The notes under the pieces are model-generated. The model had not been told where the DNA came from. It ran no database searches and saw only the letters and a list, made by a program, of their open reading frames with translations. 10,737 nt of DNA from Oscillospiraceae bacterium (GTDB lineage: Bacteria > Bacillota > Clostridia > Oscillospirales > Acutalibacteraceae). Position 1 is the first letter of the stretch; each line of letters begins with the position of its first letter. The translations under genes and the position numbers were made by a program. This document shows, piece after piece, positions 6,047-10,737 of the stretch. Where the stretch lies: the NCBI GenBank assembly GCA_902782805.1, contig CACZON010000099.1:1-10737 (forward strand), written 5' to 3'.

Positions 6047-7921
6047 TCAGAATGTTACTTCGAGGCTTTCGCCCGCTTTGAGGAATACGTACTTGTAGCC
6101 GCAGAGGCTCTTATGCGGAAGATACTCGAACTTCAAAACGGAATAGCCGGTATCGTATTCGCCCTTGTTGCGAAGCACAACGGTATTCTCGTCCTTCCAG
6201 TCCTCCTCGATCTCGCTGTAGGTAAGCCCGTAGCCGAAGGGATAGAGCGGATCGCCCTTGAAGAATTTATACGTACGGTTTTCCATCGAATAATCTTCGA
6301 ACGGCGGCAGATCCTTGTCGCTGCGGTAGAAGGTCACCGGCAGTCTTCCGCTCGGCGAAACCTTGCCGAAGAGGACATCGGCGAGCGCGTTTCCGCCCTC
6401 GGCGCCCGGATAGAAGCACTGTACAACGGCGTTGCACTGCGCGTCCGCCGCGCAGAGGTTGAGGCAGCTTCCGGAAATGTTGACGAAAACGGTCGGCTTC
6501 TTCTCGGCCATAACGGCGTCGAAGAGGATCTTCTGGGACTTCGGCAGCTCGATGTCCTTTTTGTCGCCGGCGGCGTCTGCGTTGTAGGAATCGCCTTCCT
6601 CGCCTTCCATCATCGGGTTGATGCCCATGCAGAGGATCACGACGTCGGCCCATCTCGCGGCGAGGATCGCTTCGCGCGTCGGATGTTCCGCCCAATCGCC
6701 CACTTCGTCGTTGTAGATATGGCAGCCCCAGGCGTAGCGGACCTGGGCGTCGGTGCCGTCCTGAATGCCGCGCAGGATCGTGGAGTAGCGCGAAGGCCGG
6801 CCGTTGTAGTTGCCGAGCAGGACGTTCGCATCGTCCGCGTTCGGACCGATCACGGCGATCTTCTTTGCGTTTTTGAGCGGCAGAATGCCGTCGTTTTTGA
6901 GCAGCACGATCGTCTCCTGCGCCATCTTGCGGTTGAGCGCGGTGTGCTTTTCACATTCGACGACGTCGTAGGGGATCTTGTCGTATTCGCAGTCGTCCGC
7001 GAACATACCGAGGCGGAATCTCGCTTCGAAGAGGCGTTCCACGCTCTTCGTGATCGTTTCCTCGTCGATCAGACCGAGCGCCGCCGCGGTTTTGAGGTAC
7101 TGATACGCATAGCCGCAGTTGAGATCGCAGCCGTTGTTGACCGCGAGGGCCGCGCTTTCGGCCTCGTTCGCCGTCACTTTATGGTTTTTGTTGATATCGC
7201 TGATCGCGCCGCAGTCCGAAACGACGTAGCCCTCAAAGCCGAATTCGCCGCGCAGGATGTCCACCAGGAGCGTTTTGCTCGCGCAGCAGGGTTCGCCGTT
7301 GGTGCGGTTGTATGCGCCCATCAGCGCGGAAGGCTTCGCGTGGTCGATGCAGTATTTGAACTCCCAGAGATAGGTCTCGTAGAGGTCCTTTTCGTTTGCG
7401 ACCGCGTTGAAATGGTGGCGCAGCGCCTCCGGGCCGCTGTGGACGGCGAAATGCTTGATCGTCGCGTCGAGCTTGCGGTATTTTCCGTTGCCCTGCAGGC
7501 CCTTGATGAAGGCCGTTCCCATCGTACCGGTGAGATACGGATCTTCGCCGTAGGTCTCATGGCCGCGGCCCCAGCGCGGATCGCGGAAGATATTGATGTT
7601 CGGGCTCCAGAAAGTCAGGCCCTGATAGATCTCGGTATCGCCGAAGGTCTTGTATTCGTTGTATTTCGCGCGCGCTTCGTCGGAAATCGCCGTTGCGACC
7701 TCTTCCATCCGTTCGGTGTCAAAGCTCGCCGCCATTGCGATCGCCTGCGGGAAAACCGTTGCTTTTCCGGCTCTCGCTACGCCGTGGAGCGCTTCGTTCC
7801 ACCAGTTATAGGCGGGGATCCCGAGACGCTCGATCGCCGGCGCGTCGTAACGCATCTGCGACATTTTTTCGGCATAAGTCATCTTGGAAACCAGCTCATG
7901 GGCTGCTTTTTTAAAATCCAT
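6047..7921 (-). CDS. Glycoside hydrolase family 3 beta-glycosidase (beta-xylosidase/beta-glucosidase type)
   Basis: This 624-residue GH3 retaining exo-glycosidase removes sugars from the non-reducing end of beta-linked oligosaccharides. Domain order is the TIM-barrel (about 1-320), an alpha/beta sandwich (about 335-535) and a short fibronectin-III-like tail (about 560-624). NWWNEALHGVAR (39-50) is typical of the beta-xylosidase-like subgroup, and FRDPRWGRGHETYGEDP (112-128) and KHF (156-158) line the sugar pocket. The nucleophile is D236 in VVSDCG, and the general acid/base is probably E442 (or E439) in EGEEGD. There is no signal peptide, so action in the cytoplasm on imported sugars is expected. 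The last domain is odd: it ends right after LKAGESLEVTF, where relatives usually continue, and a terminator follows at once. The ATG has GGAGGT 7 nt upstream. Choosing between xylosidase and glucosidase from sequence alone is uncertain. Confidence 0.94.
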   Translation of the reverse strand: MDFKKAAHELVSKMTYAEKMSQMRYDAPAIERLGIPAYNWWNEALHGVARAGKATVFPQAIAMAASFDTERMEEVATAISDEARAKYNEYKTFGDTEIYQGLTFWSPNINIFRDPRWGRGHETYGEDPYLTGTMGTAFIKGLQGNGKYRKLDATIKHFAVHSGPEALRHHFNAVANEKDLYETYLWEFKYCIDHAKPSALMGAYNRTNGEPCCASKTLLVDILRGEFGFEGYVVSDCGAISDINKNHKVTANEAESAALAVNNGCDLNCGYAYQYLKTAAALGLIDEETITKSVERLFEARFRLGMFADDCEYDKIPYDVVECEKHTALNRKMAQETIVLLKNDGILPLKNAKKIAVIGPNADDANVLLGNYNGRPSRYSTILRGIQDGTDAQVRYAWGCHIYNDEVGDWAEHPTREAILAARWADVVILCMGINPMMEGEEGDSYNADAAGDKKDIELPKSQKILFDAVMAEKKPTVFVNISGSCLNLCAADAQCNAVVQCFYPGAEGGNALADVLFGKVSPSGRLPVTFYRSDKDLPPFEDYSMENRTYKFFKGDPLYPFGYGLTYSEIEEDWKDENTVVLRNKGEYDTGYSVLKFEYLPHKSLCGYKYVFLKAGESLEVTF

Positions 7922-7952
7922 AGTGCTACCTCCGTATTTCTTCTATAATTCA

Positions 7953-7981
7953 ATTAAACCGAATTTCCGGCTTTCTGTCAA
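7953..7981 (-). promoter_or_regulatory. Sigma-A promoter of the GH3 gene
   Basis: On the minus strand a perfect -35 TTGACA (7976-7981) is followed after 17 bp by -10 TTTAAT (7953-7958), about 32 bp before the start codon. A perfect 11-bp palindrome TAATT-C-AATTA (7946-7956) overlaps the -10 and the expected start site and might be an operator, though AT-rich chance palindromes are common. Confidence 0.8.
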
Positions 7982-8000
7982 TCCAATTCTTGCGCTTTTC

Positions 8001-8029
8001 TTTGCTTTTTTCCGAAATTATGGTAGAAT
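8001..8029 (+). promoter_or_regulatory. Possible extended -10 promoter of the M28-like/radical SAM pair
   Basis: TGGTAGAAT at 8021-8029 fits an extended -10 element (TGn plus TAGAAT, 5 of 6). The -35 region at about 8001-8007 (TTTGCT/TTGCTT) is poor. It lies about 60 bp upstream of the first gene of the pair and is divergent from the GH3 promoter. Confidence 0.55.
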
Positions 8030-8089
8030 GAGGATGAAGACGGGTGCCGGAATCTCCCCGCCGGAAACGAAGGGAAAGGAGTGCGTTTT

Positions 8090-9031
8090 ATGACGAAATT
8101 TTCGCGCCATATTTTCGAGCGCTGCAGCGCGCGCAGAACGCCGCGCCAGCGGGCGGATTTCCGCCGCCGGATGACGGAGCTTTTTTACGGCGCCGGCTAT
8201 CCCGTTTCCGAGGAGCGCTTCGGCCTTTTGCTGCACCGGGTCAATTTCATCGTCGGCGATCCCGATTCCGCCGATCTTCTCGTTACGACGCGCCTTTCGA
8301 ACAAGCCCTCCCTGCTCCTGCCGAACCTGAAGATCCCGAAGCACCGGTTTCTCCACGGTTCTTACCGCTTTCTCCTGTGTCTGGCGCTCGGATTTCTTGC
8401 GCTTTTCGCCGAAGACGCTTATTTTCAGCTGACACAGCGCTTTTCCGGTTCCCTGATCGTTTTTTTCCTCATCGTTCTCGCCGTTCTGCTGCTCTGGTTT
8501 TTCGGGCCGACGCTTTCGCGCCATGCCAACGACAACGCCTCCGGGGTCATCGCCGCCATCGAAACGCTGCGCACCCTTTCGCCGCAGGAGCTCGAATCGC
8601 GCGGGATCGCTTTCGTCTTCTTCGACGATCCGCCGCTGCTCCCGCGCGGCGCACGCGCCTTTTCGCGCCGGCATCCGGAATGTGACGACGCGCTCGTGAT
8701 CCATCTCGATTCGATGGGCAGGGGCGATCATTTTCTGTTTGCCTGCTCGAGAGCCCTGCGCGAAGACGCCGAGCTCTGCGATGCGGTGATCGGCGCGATC
8801 AAAAACCATCCGCATAAGAGCAACACCGTATCCGTTGCCGAACGGTGCGTTCTTCCGGCCGCGGCGCGCGTTTTTGAAAAATACGTCTGCGTCTCCTCCT
8901 ATTCCCGCGGACTGTTCGGCACCCTTACGAGTTTTCGGGACCGGACGTTCCTCGACCGCAGCCTTGATCCGGATAATCTTGAGCTCATCGGAGCGTTCCT
9001 TGAGAACCTCAGCGGAGGCGAAGATGAATAA
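8090..9031 (+). CDS. Two-TM protein with a degenerate M28-peptidase-like domain
   Basis: This 313-residue protein resembles clostridial membrane-anchored members of the M28 zinc aminopeptidase family but seems catalytically decayed. Residues about 51-70 (VNFIVGDPDSADLLVTTRLS) align with the strand that normally ends in the metal-binding HxD, here TRL. Two hydrophobic segments follow (about 93-108 and 121-139). HANDNASGV (145-153) keeps the central Asp (D148) of the DN-SG motif. FVFFDDPPLL (175-184) stands where the catalytic Glu-Glu is expected. ALVIHLDSMGRGDH (201-214) keeps an Asp, and the usual late His region reads SSYSRGLF. At least three catalytic or metal positions therefore appear lost. 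The start is ATG 8090 with AAAGGAG 8 nt upstream; an in-frame GTG at 8081 lies inside that ribosome site. The end overlaps the radical SAM gene by 8 nt. The family call is by pattern only. It could be called a hypothetical membrane protein. Confidence 0.72.
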   Translation: MTKFSRHIFERCSARRTPRQRADFRRRMTELFYGAGYPVSEERFGLLLHRVNFIVGDPDSADLLVTTRLSNKPSLLLPNLKIPKHRFLHGSYRFLLCLALGFLALFAEDAYFQLTQRFSGSLIVFFLIVLAVLLLWFFGPTLSRHANDNASGVIAAIETLRTLSPQELESRGIAFVFFDDPPLLPRGARAFSRRHPECDDALVIHLDSMGRGDHFLFACSRALREDAELCDAVIGAIKNHPHKSNTVSVAERCVLPAAARVFEKYVCVSSYSRGLFGTLTSFRDRTFLDRSLDPDNLELIGAFLENLSGGEDE

Positions 9032-9917
9032 CGAGTATCTCTCCTGCCGCCTCTGCCCGCGCGCCTGCGGGATCGACCGGACGAAGTTTCCCGGGCGCTG
9101 CGGCGAAAAAAGCGAGATCCGGGCCGCCCGCGCGGCGCTTCATTTTTGGGAGGAGCCGCCGATTTCCTTTCACGGCGGCAGCGGCGCCGTCTTTTTCTCC
9201 GGCTGCTCGCTTCGGTGCGTCTACTGCCAGAACCGCGAGATCTCCCGCGGGAATACCGGAAAAATCATCGGCGCGGACCGCCTCTGCGAGATCTTTTTCG
9301 AGCTTGCCGGAAAAGGCGCCGAAAACATCAACCTCGTGACCGCCGCGCATTTTCTCCCGCAGGTCTCAGCCGCGATCGAAACGGCAAAGCGGCGGGGCTT
9401 TTCCCTGCCGTTCGTCTATAATTCGAGCGGCTACGAAACGGTGGAATCGCTCCGCCGGCTCGACGGTCTGATCGAGATCTATCTCCCCGATTTCAAATAC
9501 TACGGTTCCGAGGCGGCCGCCGCCTATTCCTCGGCGCCCGATTACCCCCGGATCGCAAAGGCGGCGATCGCGGAGATGTTCCGCCAGCGCGGAGCTGCGA
9601 TCCTGCGCGAAGACGGAAAAATGCTCAGCGGCGTCTGCGTCCGTCACCTCGTCCTGCCCGGCGAGACCGCAAGCGCAAAGCGCATTCTGCGCTATCTTTA
9701 TAAGACCTACGGCGACGGGATCTTCCTGAGCATCATGCGCCAGTATACGCCGCTGTTTCCCGATCTGCCCGCCGCGCTTATGCGCCGCGTAACGGACGAG
9801 GAATACGAAAGCGTCGTTTCTTTCGCCGAATCGCTCGGCATCCGCCGCGCCTTCCTGCAAAGCGGAGAGGCCGCGGAAGAAAGCTTTATTCCCGCTTTTG
9901 ACAACGAAGGGATCTAA
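9024..9917 (+). CDS. PflX-family radical SAM protein
   Basis: This 297-residue radical SAM protein matches the uncharacterised PflX group (relatives of pyruvate formate-lyase activating enzyme, COG1313 type). The 4Fe-4S/SAM motif is CSLRCVYCQN (C61, C65, C68). Ahead of it is an N-terminal cysteine cluster C8, C11, C15, C26 (CRLCPRACGI...GRCG), which may hold a second cluster. Group-typical stretches follow: ALHFWEEPPIS (38-48), GAVFFSGC (54-61), NINLVTAAHF (101-110), NSSGYE (133-138), IYLPDFKYY (152-160), VRHLVLPG (206-213), and the end GEAAEESFIPAFD. The length is normal. ATG 9024 is preceded by GGAGG at 5 nt; reading further upstream would only translate the other gene's frame. It starts inside the M28-like gene, so translation is coupled. 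No glycyl-radical enzyme is in the window, so an activase role is not supported. The substrate is unknown. Confidence 0.9.
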   Translation: MNNEYLSCRLCPRACGIDRTKFPGRCGEKSEIRAARAALHFWEEPPISFHGGSGAVFFSGCSLRCVYCQNREISRGNTGKIIGADRLCEIFFELAGKGAENINLVTAAHFLPQVSAAIETAKRRGFSLPFVYNSSGYETVESLRRLDGLIEIYLPDFKYYGSEAAAAYSSAPDYPRIAKAAIAEMFRQRGAAILREDGKMLSGVCVRHLVLPGETASAKRILRYLYKTYGDGIFLSIMRQYTPLFPDLPAALMRRVTDEEYESVVSFAESLGIRRAFLQSGEAAEESFIPAFDNEGI

Positions 9918-9922
9918 AAAAG

Positions 9923-9957
9923 AAACCGGCTGCCTCCTTTGGGAGACAGCCGGTTTT
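9923..9957. terminator. Terminator shared by convergent genes
   Basis: A 10-bp inverted repeat AAACCGGCTG (9923-9932) / CAGCCGGTTT (9947-9956), with further partial pairing inside, sits between two convergent genes. On the plus strand it ends in TTTT and starts 5 nt after the radical SAM stop. On the minus strand it ends in TTTCTTTTTT, so it can serve both transcripts. Confidence 0.9.
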
Positions 9958-9977
9958 CGTTTTCTGTTTCGGCCTTT

Positions 9978-10737
9978 TCAGATCTCTTCCAGCACCAGTT
10001 CCTTCTGCGGCAGTCTGCCGGCAGTCAGTCCGGAGAGCGCAACACGCAGGGTTTTGGCGTGGAGGCTCATCTGCACCGTATAATGATGCGGGGTGCAGCG
10101 GCTGCGCAGTTCAACGGTCAGCCTTCCGGATTTGAAGGAATACGCCGCGGAAAGCCCCGCCGTCCGCTCGCTCGTCTGCGCGTTCATCGCCGGGGCGAAG
10201 AGCGCTTCCGCCGAGGTGCGGTTGTCGATCCATTCGCCGTTCCCGCAGCGAACCGAGGTCAGACTCAAGCCGTTCGAAACGGCAAATACAAAAGCGTCCC
10301 CTTCGCGCGAGAGCTTCACAGTGCTGATCCCGAGCGCGTTCTCCTCCGCCTTGAAATAGCGCGGCACGGCAAACGGCACGGGCGCCGTCTTCTCCGGCGC
10401 GTAGTGTGCCGCGATCGCGGTCTCCACGTCGCCTTCGTTCTCCTCTTCAAAGAGCGCGAGCGCCGTTTCGTGGACAATGTCGACCGCGTGCTGGAGGTTC
10501 TCCGCTTCGCAGAGCGCCGCGGCAACGATCCCGAGATCCGGGAGGATGAAGCTGTACTGGCCGAAGGCGCCGTCGCCGCGGTAACCGCCGCGCGAATTGT
10601 GCCAGAACTGATAGCAATAGCCGCTGCGCCAATCCGGCCAGTCGCTCGGGGAATTATCGGAATGGATCGAAGAGGCCTCGTCGACCCACGCTTCGGAGAG
10701 CAGGCGCTTTCCGTTCCAAAGGCCGCGGTTCAGATAG
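9978..10737 (-). CDS. Serine hydrolase, beta-lactamase family (C-terminal part, runs off window)
   Basis: The reading frame is open from the right edge to the stop at 9978, giving 252 visible C-terminal residues. The start and the catalytic Ser-x-x-Lys and Tyr motifs lie outside the window. Visible residues 1-98 carry hallmarks of the class C beta-lactamase-like hydrolase family (Beta-lactamase, PF00144): LWNGKRLLSEAWV (6-18), WPDWRSGYCYQFW (33-45) and YRGDGAFGQYSFILPD (52-67), the last standing where the third active-site box occurs. Residues about 115-252 form a separate, apparently beta-rich C-terminal domain that I do not recognise by name. Members are esterases, D-aminopeptidases or penicillin-binding-like hydrolases, and few are true resistance enzymes. 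The gene is convergent with the radical SAM gene, with 60 bp and a shared terminator between. Confidence 0.85.
   Translation of the reverse strand, partial: YLNRGLWNGKRLLSEAWVDEASSIHSDNSPSDWPDWRSGYCYQFWHNSRGGYRGDGAFGQYSFILPDLGIVAAALCEAENLQHAVDIVHETALALFEEENEGDVETAIAAHYAPEKTAPVPFAVPRYFKAEENALGISTVKLSREGDAFVFAVSNGLSLTSVRCGNGEWIDNRTSAEALFAPAMNAQTSERTAGLSAAYSFKSGRLTVELRSRCTPHHYTVQMSLHAKTLRVALSGLTAGRLPQKELVLEEI

Noticed and set aside
6113..7948. Long open plus-strand frame (611 codons) opposite the GH3 gene
   Set aside because: It mirrors almost the whole GH3 gene, which is unambiguous. Its composition is dominated by Arg, Ala, Val and Asp, with no domain.
8018..8815. Minus-strand frame of 265 codons opposite the M28-like gene
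   Set aside because: The plus-strand gene has a good ribosome site, membrane segments, peptidase-like motifs and coupling to the next gene. The minus frame has none of these.
8835..9023. Upstream extension of the radical SAM frame
   Set aside because: It overlaps deeply with the M28-like gene in another frame, while ATG 9024 has a GGAGG site at 5 nt and gives the normal family N-terminus.
1..10737. CRISPR, insertion sequence, prophage or toxin-antitoxin content
   Set aside because: No regularly spaced repeats, transposase or integrase motifs, target duplications, or small paired toxin-like genes were seen on either strand.

Overview
The window comes from a moderately GC-rich endospore-forming Firmicute, most likely a member of the Clostridia. 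The decisive marker is a 63-residue alpha/beta-type small acid-soluble spore protein (SASP) at 5677-5868. Strong sigma-A-type promoters with 17-bp spacers, purine-rich Shine-Dalgarno sites, U-tailed hairpin terminators and a PflX-type radical SAM protein fit the same assignment. The exact taxon is an inference. I see no insertion sequence, prophage, CRISPR array or origin.

Left part (1-2726, all minus strand): a tRNA-Ala(CGC) with its own near-consensus promoter and a hairpin terminator. Upstream of it is a two-gene unit, transcribed from a promoter near 2611-2639, that encodes a PHP-domain phosphoesterase followed by a beta-CASP metallo-beta-lactamase nuclease.

Centre left (2673-5438, minus strand): a promoter, an iron-type alcohol dehydrogenase and a class-3-like aldehyde dehydrogenase that overlap in an ATGA motif, then a terminator. 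This is a compact alcohol/aldehyde/acid redox operon of unknown substrate.

Centre (5439-7981): the spore-protein gene on the plus strand faces a minus-strand family 3 glycoside hydrolase of beta-xylosidase/beta-glucosidase type. Each ends in its own hairpin. The hydrolase has a complete catalytic core, but its C-terminal fibronectin-III-like domain stops early. It has no signal peptide, so it should act on imported oligosaccharides in the cytoplasm.

Right part (8024-10737): divergent from the hydrolase runs a plus-strand pair. The first gene is a two-TM protein with a decayed M28-peptidase-like domain, and the second, overlapping it by 8 nt, is a PflX-family radical SAM protein. A terminator usable in both directions separates this pair from the convergent, window-truncated 3' part of a beta-lactamase-family serine hydrolase gene.

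The least explained unit is the pseudo-peptidase/radical SAM pair. The rest is recognisable core or metabolic cargo, with substrates undetermined.
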